64,000 bases of DNA from Ephemerocybe angulata (GCA_013368325.1 JAACJK010000011.1:186001-250000), one strand, 5' to 3'; positions 1 through 10,940 are shown, counted from the stretch's first letter. The notes: generated by a model from the letters alone, not told the origin. Made by a program: numbers and translations.

Positions 1-1346
1 CATGGATCCTGACGCTCGTACTTGTATTTGGAATAGTTTGCATACTCCGACGCAGCACGCACAGTGAGGGACTCGAGTGAAAGCCGAGCAAGCTTCAATA
101 TCGCGAGGAGTATGAAGTTTGAAGGGCCGTCATGTCCTATCGTGAGGTGCGTAAGCTGTGAGTAGGGAAGAACCCAGAGGTGCAGGGGCTCTTCCTTGTG
201 AATGTGGAGCTCCACGCGACGGAGGGCCGGGAAATTGTGTGGGGAGAGCTTGATGAAAACTGGGTTTGGGGGCTGGCGATCCTGGGTGAACATGAGACGT
301 AAGGTGTGTAGCTTCTTCCAGACTTTCTCGTCTTCCTTCTTCGCAAGGGCGGTCTGCCTCCGTGTCTGGTACGGTTTCGGTGGGTGGATAGCGCGCATCT
401 TTTCGTAAACATCATGGAAGTTCTTCATGATAGCGATAGCTTGGGCTAAATCTCGATCTTGCCAGAGCCGGTCAGGCTCCTCTTCTTCGTCGTCGAGCAA
501 GCGCTGAACCCATGCGGTGTCACAGTCGTCGTGGATGGTGAGGGTCGAAATGTCTCGTTTGTGGACCGAGTTAACCATATCGGTCACGCCAGGTCTCATA
601 AACCCCGCTCCTTCTCGAGTAGAGCTCTTGGGCTCTGGGTCTGCGTCGTATCTGGGCTTTATCAAGGTCAGGCTGACTGGCACTCCTGCGGGAATACGCT
701 CGAGGTCGAGTCGCGTCCGCCGGACCTCGCCCGCGATGACCTCGTTCGCATTCCCGTCTATCAAGGCAGACACTCGAATCTCCTCCTCCTCCATGTCCTC
801 GTTCCAGTCAAACATGGGACCTGGTGCGCGATCGCCGTCAAAGTGAACCTCGCGATGGGTTGCGTCGATGGCCTTAGCCCAGGTTCGACACACGGACCGT
901 AGCTTGCGATGTGCGACTTTGTCGACTGGCGGGTACGTGAACGCGGCGTGGACTGTGCGATCGACCTTCAGCCCACGTTTGGACTGGGTAGGGGGAGCGT
1001 TTGTGATCAAGAGCTTGATGACCATATCGAGCACCTCGGGTGGGATACTTGCAACGTAGCATGGCTATACAGATCGTTCAGAATGATCCCCGCCTTGTCT
1101 CACTGCAATGAAAGTACTTACATTTACGCCATCCCCTCCAATCTCCCAAGTCGCCTTCGCTTTCTTACGAGTCTGCGCTTCCGTGTTCCCCATTGATACC
1201 TGCATACTCGTAAGAGAGACTGTCGATGTCAAAGGAGTCAGATATAGGCCACATACAGCCTCAGGCTTCGCGACTGGCTTGGGAGCTCGGTCCAGCTTCT
1301 TCGATGGCGCTTTGGTGCGTACTTTCTTAGGTTCGTTTCGTGCCAT
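1..1346 (-). CDS. F-box-like protein, 3' end cut by window edge
   Basis: Probable F-box-like substrate adaptor; the C-terminus lies beyond base 1. Exons read 1346-1257, 1199-1122 and 1064-1, separated by two 57-nt introns (one in frame). The start is chosen at the ATG at 1346, which opens a Lys/Ala/Pro-rich N-terminus. Exon 3 begins PCYVASIPPEVLDMVIKLL, an F-box-like LPxE helix, and continues about 30 residues later with HRKLRSVCRTWAKAI, the usual second F-box helix. The remainder is Leu-rich (HLWVLPYSQLTHLTI and similar), as in LRR-type F-box proteins. About 410 residues are visible. It diverges from the Alba-domain gene with roughly 280 bp between starts. F-box assignment rests on the helix pattern only; the substrate is unknown. 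Confidence 0.6.
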
Positions 1347-1627
1347 TCCAAATTGCTGTTGCCCCCAATTAGCTTTTCGCGAGACTTTCATGCGAAATCT
1401 AGTACTCACGCAGGTGTCGTTTCGCAGAAGGGAAAAGTCGATTTTACGATGGTAGTGGTTGAGAGTTGAGAAGCGAATTGCATCCGGCCATATCAAAATA
1501 CTAGGGGCCCGCCGGTGGGTCGGTCCGGGAACGGATCAAAAGCGCCTTTGAGCGGCAGCGCGCTCAATTGGCGCCTTCAGGCACCTCTTTTGAGCAGAAC
1601 CACGACCACGACGACCACTACAAAGCC

Positions 1628-2125
1628 ATGGCCCAGTCTCAACCCGACGTACACTCAATCAGAATAACGAGCCAGGGAAAAATCAAGAATTGGGTCTCTT
1701 TCGCCCTTAATTCGTTCCAGGTATGTTCAGAGATCGTTTGACAGAAGCTAAATTAGCCATCTAACAAGCCCAACTTCGGCGTGACTAACGCGCAGGAGAA
1801 CCCAGACTTACCATTAGCTTTTCACACAATCTCTCCGAAAGTATCGAAGGGGAAGAAAGACGCGAAAAAGCTCGCGTCTTCCGCTGCGTTGGTGCCACGG
1901 CTGCTCACCGTGGTTGAGATCGTCAAGCGCGAGTATCTACGCGATTTGGCAACAAGACGGTCGCCTCGAATGAAGGGCCTCCACCAATACAATGAAATAG
2001 GAACACTAGAAGATACGGAGGATACAAAGGAGGAGAAAGCGGAGGGTGGTGCCGATGAAGAACAGGAAAGGGCAAAGAAGATTGTGGAGGCCGTGTCGGG
2101 GAAGAACCAGTGCGCGTTATTTTGA
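1628..2125 (+). CDS. Alba-domain nucleic-acid-binding protein
   Basis: Two exons, 1628-1720 and 1796-2125, with a 75-nt phase-0 intron that has a textbook TGACTAAC branch site just before its CAG. The product is 140 aa. Residues 9-75 fit the Alba fold: an opening strand SIRITSQGKIKNWVSFAL, a basic Lys-rich loop (SPKVSKGKKDAKK), then LLTVVEIVKREYL matching the Alba helix 2 pattern VxEIxKR. The C-terminus is an acidic, Glu-rich tail. In fungi, small Alba proteins include the Pop6/Rpp25-type subunits of RNase P/MRP and general RNA-binding proteins; which one this is cannot be decided from sequence alone. It reads away from the F-box-like gene at 1346 and probably shares its promoter region. Confidence 0.7.
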
Positions 2126-2855
2126 CTCCCCTCGTTCGTTTCAACTGATCAATGAGCTCTTCTCTACATGAAGTGTGCGGCAAACACAAACACCGTTTAT
2201 GCGGGTTACCCTGTCGACGTGTGAGCTACCTCACTTGGAAGCTGCTGGTGCAACGTTCGTTCACTCCCGCCTATATCCAGTGAACGAAAGTGACGTGAAT
2301 CGATTTCTAGATATCAGCCGCCAACAACTCGGAAACTCTCGAAGTCTGCCAAAGCAAGAGCTGCTAAACGGAGACGGAGAGAAGAAGGCGAGGAGGCTGC
2401 AGAAAGAGGCACTGCGGAACAAGCTCAAGGATCCGCCGACTCAAATGCAGAAGAACACGAAGACGGCGACCGAATGGTTGAATCATAGGTTCCAACATAT
2501 CTATAACCCTGAAAGGCTCGCGCGACCAGTCAAGCCATGCTTCATCATTCTAAATGGATGCTACGAAGAAAAGACGGGAAACGAATCACACCCGTATCGA
2601 ACCAGGAACCCGACGGTATTGTTTGCCTGATGCCGCAAATATTCCTAGAGGCTCAATACATGAGGCATCGGCGTTCCGCCTGCATACCTGCCCCATATTC
2701 TAGATGCCGCCAACCTCGCGGTACACTGTCGACCGTATATAACGCAGCCCCCAGAGACCTTGGGGCATATCACACTGCACTGGCCAAGCATAATCAAGAT
2801 AAACTACTCCAGTCTACACCTTTTCTTGGCAGCATTATACTAGAAAGCGCTCCGT
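2126..2855. other. Intergenic spacer entering a tandem duplication
   Basis: No gene is supported here. From about 2447 rightwards the sequence matches 4963-5363 with many substitutions and small indels. A plus-strand open frame at 2175-2630 has no recognisable domain and is not conserved as a frame in the second copy, so it is not called. This spacer is the 3' flank of the first duplicated F-box gene. Confidence 0.6.
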
Positions 2856-4673
2856 TTACTCCCACCCAAAATCTAGATAGCCCGACTTCTCAATAATTGG
2901 CAATTCCACCCGAGCCTCCTCCTCCGTCGACTGCTCTGTGCGATAAAACAGGTTCTTTTCCTCGAAGTAGATGGGATCAACCTCGGGGTCAAGGTATGTG
3001 ACCCGGAGATCCAGGCCAGCTTCCACCAATTCGCGGCATTCAAGTTCCCACCAATGATTCGTGCGTAGCCTGCCGAAGTCGATATGGACTTGCTTCAGGG
3101 GTACAGGGGACAAAGGATGCGAGGATCGCTGGTAGAGGAGCTTGAGGAGCGCATCCTCAGTGAAGCAGGTGTTATACTGCCACTTGAGGTACTGTAAACG
3201 GGGGCAAGCGTGGGGTTTGTCCTGATCGTCTTGCGGGGTAAGGCACTTGAGAACCTCGTCGGTCCACTTGGCTGCTTCCTTATATTCTTCCTCCATACTC
3301 TCCTCGAAGTCGTTGGCAAAGTACGCCGATTTGAGATGTAATTGAACGAGAGAGGGGAGAGATTGTAGAGTCTTGATCAGGTGCTTTTGTTCGAGGTATC
3401 CTGGATCTAGCACCAAGGAGGTCAGGTTGTGTCCGACCTGCTTTAGCACATGAGCGAGAGTTCCGGATTGACTTCCAGGACCATTCATTGAGCGGTTTCT
3501 GAGGTGAAGGAATGTGAGAGCTAGAAAGTCGAAACGCGAAAACCATGCTAAGTCGGTGACCTCGTTCAAATCGTACAAGGAGATTGAAAGCTCCTTCAGG
3601 CGATCCATTCCATACCGCTCGGGCGGTATTTCGTCAAGGGAATGCTCAAATTGACATGCATCCATCTTGAAGACAACGAGATTGCGACAACATTTGAGGA
3701 TTTCGTATGCCATAGGCGGGGTCAGTGAAGCCATTGAGTAGGACCTGGAAGTGTAGTTGGGGTCTTGCAGGTCGAGCATTTCGAGCTGTAGGCAGGGGAG
3801 GAATGGCGTGAAAGCATGGAGGAGGTTACGGTCGTAGCCGTTGTGAACGAACGTCAGCTCACGTAGCTGTTTATTTCGTTTCAAATCCAGCTTTGCAAGA
3901 ATTGCAACAAGTGGGTGTGGGTCGGGGGAAGGATGGACTGGAAAATCTGCTAGGCGTTGCATTGCAACGACGACACTCCGAGCGTTCCAGAACGGATTCG
4001 TCGTAGCTTCTTGTAGGTATGGGAGAGCCAAAATCTTCAAGACGTCTGCCCTGGGAAGGGAGATTGCGAAGTTGTTCCAGCGAGGAGTAGTCGAGGAGAG
4101 AGTAAGGCCCTCGATGAGTTCACGTACGGCCGAGACCGGGGGGAAGTAAGGGGACGCGGAGTGGAATGAAAGGGAGAAAGGGACAGCAGCAGCTCTCTGA
4201 ATCCATTCTCTTGTTGGGAAGGTTGGGGAGTCGCTGTCTTCATCGTATTCGGGGATACCCAGGGGGTCCATATGAAGCCTTGACCAAAGTCGAGGGGTCG
4301 AATGAGCAATATGTCGCCACCGTCTGCAGACGTGCGTCAAAACAATAGGTGCGTCCAGTGGGTTCGGAGTAGGATAGCGTCCCATGGGTAGGCAATGAAG
4401 AAATATCTCCCGGTATACGTCGTCCGGTAGGCGTCGAGCAAGCGATATTATGGCGCGATGTGCTTTGACTGCTCGACGGAGGGGAGAGGCGACCCACTCG
4501 AGCGAGTCTCGCTTGTTCTGCAGCTCACGAAGCTGGAGATCGATCTGTGCTATCTTTGAGTCCAGCTCAACGAGCTGTTTTTCCGGAAACTCGAGGAAGT
4601 CTTCGATGGCCTTGCATTGTTGGTCTGTTGGTATGTGGTTGGTATGCAGGATCGATTCATAGGGCGACTGCAT
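2856..4673 (-). CDS. F-box protein (tandem copy A)
   Basis: Single-exon gene of 605 aa. Residues about 28-58 form a coiled coil (EKQLVELDSKIAQIDLQLRE). The F-box follows at about 78-130, with LARRLPDDVYREIF, the Pro-rich loop PTPNPLDAPIVLTHVCRRWR and HSTPRLWSRL. The rest is an LRR-like Leu-rich solenoid with repeated 'LxxLHL' strands. This coiled-coil plus F-box layout is typical of the large F-box families of Agaricomycetes, which are presumed adaptors of SCF ubiquitin ligases; the substrate is unknown. The paralogue at 5364-7172 shares the N-terminal 130 residues and last 150 residues closely, whereas the middle, where substrate contacts would be expected, is much more diverged. Start at 4673 is conserved between the copies. 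Confidence 0.85.
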   Translation of the reverse strand: MQSPYESILHTNHIPTDQQCKAIEDFLEFPEKQLVELDSKIAQIDLQLRELQNKRDSLEWVASPLRRAVKAHRAIISLARRLPDDVYREIFLHCLPMGRYPTPNPLDAPIVLTHVCRRWRHIAHSTPRLWSRLHMDPLGIPEYDEDSDSPTFPTREWIQRAAAVPFSLSFHSASPYFPPVSAVRELIEGLTLSSTTPRWNNFAISLPRADVLKILALPYLQEATTNPFWNARSVVVAMQRLADFPVHPSPDPHPLVAILAKLDLKRNKQLRELTFVHNGYDRNLLHAFTPFLPCLQLEMLDLQDPNYTSRSYSMASLTPPMAYEILKCCRNLVVFKMDACQFEHSLDEIPPERYGMDRLKELSISLYDLNEVTDLAWFSRFDFLALTFLHLRNRSMNGPGSQSGTLAHVLKQVGHNLTSLVLDPGYLEQKHLIKTLQSLPSLVQLHLKSAYFANDFEESMEEEYKEAAKWTDEVLKCLTPQDDQDKPHACPRLQYLKWQYNTCFTEDALLKLLYQRSSHPLSPVPLKQVHIDFGRLRTNHWWELECRELVEAGLDLRVTYLDPEVDPIYFEEKNLFYRTEQSTEEEARVELPIIEKSGYLDFGWE

Positions 4674-4824
4674 CTAAACTGCGTGGAGAAGAGCCGATGA
4701 GGGGGTCGCGATAATCGAAGGTAGCGGGAAACAAACGAAATGCCCGGGATAAATGGCGGGTGTCCTGGAACGTGGTAAGTAGTAGGAGGGAGAGTGCCTG
4801 ATCCGGCCAAAAAATAATCACCAT

Positions 4825-4892
4825 GCCTCCGTGGGCGCTTAGATGCCGGACCTACCGAGACCGGTCCGGTGGTTCGAGTCCCGGCCTGGCCA
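4825..4892 (+). other. tRNA-derived element (SINE head or decayed tRNA), copy 1
   Basis: Contains a perfect RNA polymerase III B box, GGTTCGAGTCC (4871-4881), and an A-box-like stretch (GTGGGCGCTTAG) about 40 bp upstream. The ends do not pair as an acceptor stem and the anticodon arm is not convincing, so it is not called as a functional tRNA. A second, shorter copy lies at the same place in the other duplication unit (7382-7441). Each lies just upstream of an F-box gene start on the opposite strand. Confidence 0.45.
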
Positions 4893-5363
4893 AACATACT
4901 TACTCGAAACCTGCTCAAACCGTCGAAAGATGCAAGCAGGTGCTTGGCGAGTACCACTATGGCAGAAGAACACGAAGACTGCGACCCAATGGTGGAATCA
5001 TAAGTTCCAACGTATCTCATAATCTATAGCCCTGAAGCTTTGAAGGCTCCCGCCACCAGTGAAGCCATCCTTCATCACCCTGAATGGATGCTTCGAAGAA
5101 CGACCGGCAGCCTCACACCCGTATCGAACCGCCCAACGGTGTTTACCTGTGCCGCAGACATTCCTAGGGGCTCGGTACATTGGGCATCGGCGTTCTACCT
5201 GCATACCGGCCACATAGCCTATATGTCACCAACCTCGCGGTCCACTGTCGACCGTATAGAACAGTGCTTCCAAAGAGGCATACCACACTGGTCAAGCGTG
5301 ATCCAGATAAACTACTCCAATCTACACCTTTCCTTGGCAGCATTATTCTAGAAAGCGCTCCAT

Positions 5364-7172
5364 TTACTCCCAGCCAAAATCTAGATAGCCCGACTTCTCA
5401 AAGATTGGCAATTCCACCCGAAACTCGTCGCCCACTCTTGCGTCAACCTGGTTCTTTTCCTCGAAGTAGATGGGGTCAAGGTATGTGACCCGGAGATCCA
5501 ACCCAGCTTCCATCAAATCCCAACATCCACCTTCCCATCCGGAATTCGTGCGTAGCCTTCCGAAGTCGATATGGGCTTGCTTCAGGGGTACAGGGGAGGA
5601 AGGGTGCGAGGACCTCTGGTACAGAAGCTCGAGGAGCGCATCCTCCGAAAAGCAGGTGTTATACTGCCACTTGAGGTACTGTAACCGGGGGCACGCGTGG
5701 GGTTTGTCCTGGTCATCTTGCGGGATGAGGCAGTTGAGAACCTCGTCGGTCCACTTGGCTACTTCCTTATCTTCGTCCTCCATATCGTCGAAGTCCTTCG
5801 CGAAGTACGCTGACTTTAGGTGCAATTGTACGAGAGATGGGAGTAATTCCAGGGCGGCAATCAACGGTGCTTGCTCCAAGTATCCTGGGTCCAATACCAA
5901 GGAGGTCAGGTTGTGTCCGACTCGCGCAAGCACATATGGCAGGGTCGCGCATTCACTCCCGGGATTGTACCTTGTGTGCCCCCTGAGGTGTAGGCATGTT
6001 AGAGCAGGAAAGTCGAACTTGGGCAACCAGGCCACGTCGGTTTCCTCATTGAGGTCACAGGAAGAGATCGACAACTCCTTCATATGCTCCATCACGTATC
6101 GCTCGGGTGGAATTTGGTCGCCAAGGTTTGCTTCCCATTGGCTCACCTCCAATCTGAGAACAATGAGATTGGGGCAACATTTGAGGATGTCGTACGCCAT
6201 CGGTGAGGGGACAGAAGAATTCGAAAATATTTGGTAAGCACTTTGGGGGTTTTGCAAATCAAGGATTTCGAGCTGTGCGCATGGGAGATATGTCGTTAGA
6301 GGGCGCCCAAGGTCACGATCGTAGTCGCCGTAGATGAACGTAAGTTCGCGAAGACGGGTATTGCGTTGCAATTCCATAGTTTTGAGAATCAGAACGAGTG
6401 GGTTGGGCAGACGCGTGGAGTACCCATCAGCTCCTTCGACGTGTTGAATAGCAATAGTGAGTTTTGGGGCATTCCAAAAAGGATTCTTAGTAGCTTCTTG
6501 GAGACCTGGCAGTACCAGAGCCTCCAATATTTCTTCCTTTGACCCGGCAAGTGAGGCTCCGAAGCTGTTCCAGAGAGGCGCGGATGAGGGGAGAATGAGG
6601 CTCTGAAAGAGACGACGAACGTCAAAGGCGCTAGGCTTGTATCGGGACGCGGAGCAAAATGATAAGGATAGCGGGATAGCGCTAGCCCTCTGGATCCATT
6701 CTTTGGTTGGAATGCTTCTATCGTTGTGCGTTGCGTTGTATTCGTCGGTGACCTTCGCGAGAGGTTTTATGTGAAGTCTTGACCAGAGTCGAGGAGTCGA
6801 ATGAGCGATGTGCCGCCACCGTCTGCAGACATGCGTCAGAACGATAGGTGCATCCAGTGGGTTCGGAGTAGGATAGGATCCCACGGGAAGGCAATAGGGA
6901 AATATCTCCTGGTATACGTCGTCCGGTAGGCGTCGAGCAAGGGATATTACGGCGCGATGTGCTTTGACTGCTTGACGGAGGGGAGAGGCGACCCACTCGA
7001 GTGAGTCGCGCTTGTTCTGCAGCTCACGAAGCTGGAGATCGACCTCTGCTATCTTTGAATCCAACTCAACGAGCTGTTTTTCCGGAAACTCGAGGAAGTC
7101 TTCGATGGCCTTGCATTGTTCTTCTGTTGGGATGTGGTTGGTATGCAGGATCGATTCAAAGGGCGACTGCAT
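5364..7172 (-). CDS. F-box protein (tandem copy B)
   Basis: Single-exon gene of 602 aa, a tandem paralogue of 2856-4673 in the same orientation. It has the same plan: N-terminal coiled coil (about 28-58), F-box (about 78-130; LPDDVYQEIF, VLTHVCRRWRHIAHS) and Leu-rich C-terminal solenoid. The C-terminus ends in the same IFEKSGYLDFGWE motif. The central part (about residues 140-360) is clearly more diverged than either end, which suggests functional divergence of the substrate-facing region; this would need a rate test. The frame is intact, so both copies are probably expressed. Confidence 0.85.
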   Translation of the reverse strand: MQSPFESILHTNHIPTEEQCKAIEDFLEFPEKQLVELDSKIAEVDLQLRELQNKRDSLEWVASPLRQAVKAHRAVISLARRLPDDVYQEIFPYCLPVGSYPTPNPLDAPIVLTHVCRRWRHIAHSTPRLWSRLHIKPLAKVTDEYNATHNDRSIPTKEWIQRASAIPLSLSFCSASRYKPSAFDVRRLFQSLILPSSAPLWNSFGASLAGSKEEILEALVLPGLQEATKNPFWNAPKLTIAIQHVEGADGYSTRLPNPLVLILKTMELQRNTRLRELTFIYGDYDRDLGRPLTTYLPCAQLEILDLQNPQSAYQIFSNSSVPSPMAYDILKCCPNLIVLRLEVSQWEANLGDQIPPERYVMEHMKELSISSCDLNEETDVAWLPKFDFPALTCLHLRGHTRYNPGSECATLPYVLARVGHNLTSLVLDPGYLEQAPLIAALELLPSLVQLHLKSAYFAKDFDDMEDEDKEVAKWTDEVLNCLIPQDDQDKPHACPRLQYLKWQYNTCFSEDALLELLYQRSSHPSSPVPLKQAHIDFGRLRTNSGWEGGCWDLMEAGLDLRVTYLDPIYFEEKNQVDARVGDEFRVELPIFEKSGYLDFGWE

Positions 7173-7274
7173 CTAAACTGGGTGGCGAAGGGCCAATCAG
7201 GGGGCCGCGATGATAAAAGGATAACGGGAAACAAACCAAAATGCCCAGGATGACTGGCGAGCGTCCTGGGACTT

Positions 7275-7328
7275 GGTGGCGGTGGTGGCGGTGGTGGTGG
7301 CGGTGGTGGTGGTGGTGGTGGTGGTGGT
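7275..7328 (+). repeat. GGT/GGC microsatellite
   Basis: About 18 units of GGT with interspersed GGC, in the 5' flank of F-box copy B about 100 bp upstream of its ATG. It is absent from the matching position of copy A, so it expanded after the duplication. Confidence 0.9.
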
Positions 7329-7381
7329 AGGAGGAAGAGAGCCTGATCAATCCGGCCAAAAATCATCATAATGCAGATTGT

Positions 7382-7441
7382 GCCTCCGTGGGCGCTTAGC
7401 CGGACTAACCGAGACCGGTGGTTCGAATCCCGGCATGGCCC
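7382..7441 (+). other. tRNA-derived element, copy 2
   Basis: Second copy of the tRNA-like element, with a perfect B box GGTTCGAATCC (7420-7430) and the same GCCTCCGTGGGCGCTTAG start. It is about 8 bp shorter than copy 1 between the A-like and B boxes. It was duplicated together with the F-box gene. Confidence 0.45.
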
Positions 7442-7542
7442 AACATACTCGAAACCTGCTCAAAACCGTCGAAGATACAAACAGGTGCTTGACGAGGACT
7501 ACTACGTTACATGTTAAATTCTTTGATACATCCTGGCACGAC

Positions 7543-9780
7543 TTACCAGCTGAAGGCTTCGTCTACAAAGACAACTGCCCTCTTCGCCTGGGACACCAGC
7601 TCAGCAACAGCGAACCTGACCTCATCTGCCATACCGGTTGGCCCACACACCACGATACCCAAGGCGCCTTCCCCTTCTTTTTCGATCTCCTCCTTCAAGA
7701 GGTCCAAAAGCTGCAGCCTTTCTCCAACGCACGTCTCGATCTGTACAGCTGGGTTTCGCCTGAGCTCTCTGAGCTGTGGCTCAACAACTGGGATCAGACA
7801 CTCGTTCCGCATTCCCCACGCAAGTCTGATTTTCGCCCCTTCGAACGATCGCATGATAGGAAGGACAGCGGTAACACCAACTCCACCTGCGATGCAGAGG
7901 AGTGTCGAGCAGTGGATGAGGTCGTGCATAGCAGGATTGGCGTGGTAGGAAGACTCGACTAGAACAGGGAGGGCAATACGCCTGCGACCCCCAGCATCTG
8001 CTGATACTGCCAGTAATCGCGCCGCGAGAGTCCTTGTGAGGCCTTGCATGGAGCGGAGGAGGATGGTAGTGCGAGGCTGGATGGGAACGTGGTGACCTGT
8101 GCTCGATACCATAGACGAGCCCTCCGACTCCGACTCCTTGTTCTCAACGCTAGAGTCCGAGTAGGATTCGGCTTTGGAGGTCTTCGGATGAGCATGTCCG
8201 GTAGAGGCGGAGAGTACCGAGTAAGGGTGGTTCTCCCAGAATCGCCAGCTTATCGTGGGGAAGGAAAGATAAACATGGCCGTGCCATACAACCCCGTCGA
8301 TATCGATCTGAATATACTCAGCGTCCGAGTCGAGCGCCGTGACGTTTGCCGTGCGGATACCATTGGAGAGTACACGGAGTAGACGAACGAGGCGATCAAG
8401 GAACCAAATGATGCCACCGATGTACACCCAAATCTCGAAGCCCCAATCGTACTTGTAGAACTTGTAGATGTGAAAGAAGGTTCCGATGAGCCCGATGGCG
8501 GAGAAGATCTGGTGGAACGCGAGGAAAAATTCGTATGCCCGTTGGCGGACGGGAAGGAGGGACGCGGGCCAGAGGAGGACGAAAGCCATTGTGCCGACGA
8601 TGCCCCATATCCACATCAGCTCCTGCTGGCGGGCCGCACGAATCGACCAGTAGTAAATCAGAAGAAGGAGAGAGTGCAGGGAAACTTCGATAATGAGACA
8701 ATACGAGATCCAGCGGTGGAGAAGGAGGAATGTACTGTGGCTCCAATTCGTCATCCACAGAAGGATGTTGTTTCGCGAAGAGAAGAGGAAGACGGCGACG
8801 AAATTCGCCATGGCCAGATCGCCTGTTCGATCGCCTATCATCAGCATGACTTGTCGGTCAGGCCAGTAGTCGTTCGGGTATACGGTAAGGATGGGGAAGA
8901 TGCTGAGGAATATCTGGCTTATCAGGATGTAGGCGATATACAAAGATTGCCCGCGGGTAGGCATGAGGCCGACATTGCCAACCATAGGACTCCGATGACG
9001 GCGACCTATGACAGGCTTTTGGAGGGCGATCTCCAGCTGGCTGTACCAAAAAGGACGACCTGGTAAAAGCCTGACGAATGAGAAGAGCAATGGAATACAG
9101 ATTGTGCTGATGGCGACTCCAACACTGCAGAAAAATCAGCGACCCATCTTCATTAGAATCCGTGATAGATGCACTCACGCATTCCTGCCATCCTGACCTT
9201 TGTATCCCTCGAAGAATATCCACGAATTGTAGTTGGGAGTATAAAGCGATTCCGGGATCCGGCTCGTCCTGTTCAGCGGAGCGCCAAGCTGGTACACGGG
9301 TACATTCGCTTCCCCAACTTTGGCGATTTCTTCGCGAGCCTGGTGCAGGGCGGCGTCATAGGATATGGCAGGGATCAGACTCGGAGACCACGGCCCAGCG
9401 GAAGCAGGAGCGACATTCTTCTCCCACCACTCCTCGCGCTTGGGCAACCGCAGGTCGCTAGGGCAGTAATCGGAGACGCAGAGGGCGAGGGTGCGCAGGT
9501 AGGCATCGTTGATGAGATAACATTCGACCGGATTAAGCGCCGCGAGCTGCCTCTTCTCGAGCGGGGGTTTGGGAGTATCTCCGGGGAGCATTGTTGCGCA
9601 GGTCAGTTGGCTGCCTTCGAGCAGCTGGCTGCATGCATGGGCGCATTCGGTATGAGCGTATAGAGTCCTCGTAACGCCCATGATGCCGTGTCCATAATTG
9701 GCGGCTGCCGTGGAGAAGAGAACAGAAAGAGATAATGGCAACAGGTGTAAGGTCGACCATGAATGTCGACTAAGCACCAT
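7543..9780 (-). CDS. Ferric/cupric reductase, FRE family
   Basis: Plasma-membrane flavocytochrome that reduces extracellular Fe(III)/Cu(II) with NADPH. Exons are 9780-9179 and 9124-7543, with a 54-nt phase-2 intron; the product is 727 aa. A signal peptide spans about residues 1-27. A Cys-containing extracellular segment follows, then several membrane helices. Two haem-binding His pairs sit 13 residues apart: one in LLLHRWISYCLIIEVSLHSL, the other in YEFFLAFHQIF...GTFFHIYKF. Downstream are an FAD-binding region (ENHPYSVLSA) and NADPH-binding motifs CIAGGVGVT and VVCGPTGMADEV, ending in DEAFSW with a final aromatic residue as usual in the family. A possible 5'-UTR intron (9846-9784) lies directly before the ATG, and a TATA box lies at 9911-9916. 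No ferroxidase or permease partner is seen nearby. Confidence 0.9.
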
Positions 9781-9910
9781 CGCCTAATAAATATCAACCA
9801 AAGCTATGAGCGGAGAATTGTATGAAGCGTGAAAATGGCCACTCACGATGTTCTCGACGTTGAAAGAAGAGAAGGAACTAAAGGAGACTTTGCTGGGGGA
9901 CCTATTCCGC

Positions 9911-9916
9911 TATATA
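9911..9916 (-). promoter_or_regulatory. TATA box of the ferric reductase gene
   Basis: TATATA within GGAGTATATAGCGG on the minus strand, 130 bp upstream of the ATG at 9780. The spacing suits a short 5' UTR that contains the proposed 9846-9784 intron. Position and sequence are the only evidence. Confidence 0.4.
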
Positions 9917-10940
9917 CTCCAAACATTTCTCCGGCAACCCAAAACGAGTGAACGTCAGAGATAGCACGAAGTCGAGAAGCAGTACGGACCGGACGCACCT
10001 TAATCAGCCTTTCAACAGAAGTTGTCCTATAGCGTGTCGAAGGTGGTGCACAGAGAGGACCTCCTGACCTTAGAACATTCCGCCAAAAGGCAAGATAGGG
10101 CCTTCGTTTGGCGTTCTATCCGCCTTTGGCCCGCTCGTCGAGAATTACTCACTCTCGGTGTGCGAACTAAGGTGCGTCTTCTGCGGTCTTCAGGCATCGC
10201 GGTTCGTGCCTAAGGAGCCGGGGGAGTTGGGGGGTCGTTTCATTAGTGCATCCATTTTGCCGCGAGCGAGCAACGAGATATGGGGACGAGCTGGTCCTGA
10301 AGCCATGGTCGCAGTATTGTGCAGAAGGGCATTTTAAAGCATCCGAATCCCTCCTGCTGGATCCTTGCATTTCCCACGCTTAAAGCTCGCTCGTGAAGAC
10401 CGACGTAGGCGATAGCGCTTATGAAGCATGCTATCTATTCACCGAAAAGGCGAAGGGATTTCGTACGTAACAAAATATAAAGATTCCACGCAACTCTTGC
10501 CATCTTCAAGGCCTCTTAGCTCCCTGACCGGTTTCTGTCTCCAACACTCGAGACCTCTGCCTCCCCAGGGCCTGCTCGTATGACCTCCGTCCCTCGCTTA
10601 TAAAGCTCTGGAACGATGTTGTATGAGATAAGGAGGCTTATCTCACGAATAACCGGCCCGATTTGAGACGAGGGTCGAGTTACGCAACCCGGCGCTAACA
10701 CGGGCGCCTATTCCTTACCACACTGCTAGTCATGCGGCGGCGAAGATACGACCAGACAGCGCAAGGTAGGGTTCATTCATCAGGCTACACGCACCCTGAA
10801 TGCCCTAAGGCCCAAACTCAAAGGATATGGGGTACTAGATGATATAAAGCTAGTAGGTGAGACATAGCATCCGAGAACGAAGATCCATAAGAAAGAGAAA
10901 GCAAGCCTACGAACAAAGAAACGAAGGAAGAACCGACGAT
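9917..10940. other. Intergenic spacer between two 3'/5' gene ends
   Basis: About 1 kb without a supported gene. Open frames here are shorter than 70 codons and show no domain. The left part should hold the distal promoter of the ferric reductase; the right part is the 3' flank of the acyl-CoA synthetase. Confidence 0.5.

Larger units (their letters stand above)
2447..4962. repeat. Tandem duplication, left unit
   Basis: A unit of about 2.5 kb containing the 3' flank, a complete F-box gene and a tRNA-like element in its 5' flank. It is followed directly by a second unit (4963 to about 7508) with the same order and orientation. Both units start with AGAAGAACACGAAGAC and end in a CAGGTGCTTG...GAG motif. 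The copies differ throughout, including in the coding region, so the duplication is not recent. Unit edges are placed by eye. Confidence 0.75.
4963..7508. repeat. Tandem duplication, right unit
   Basis: Second copy of the F-box unit, colinear with 2447-4962. Its right end fades out at about 7508, close to the stop codon of the ferric reductase gene (7543). It differs from the left unit by many substitutions and by a GGT/GGC microsatellite at 7275-7328 upstream of the F-box start. Confidence 0.75.

Noticed and set aside
4825..4892. Functional tRNA gene
   Set aside because: The B box is perfect, but the 5' and 3' ends do not pair as an acceptor stem and no good anticodon arm is seen.
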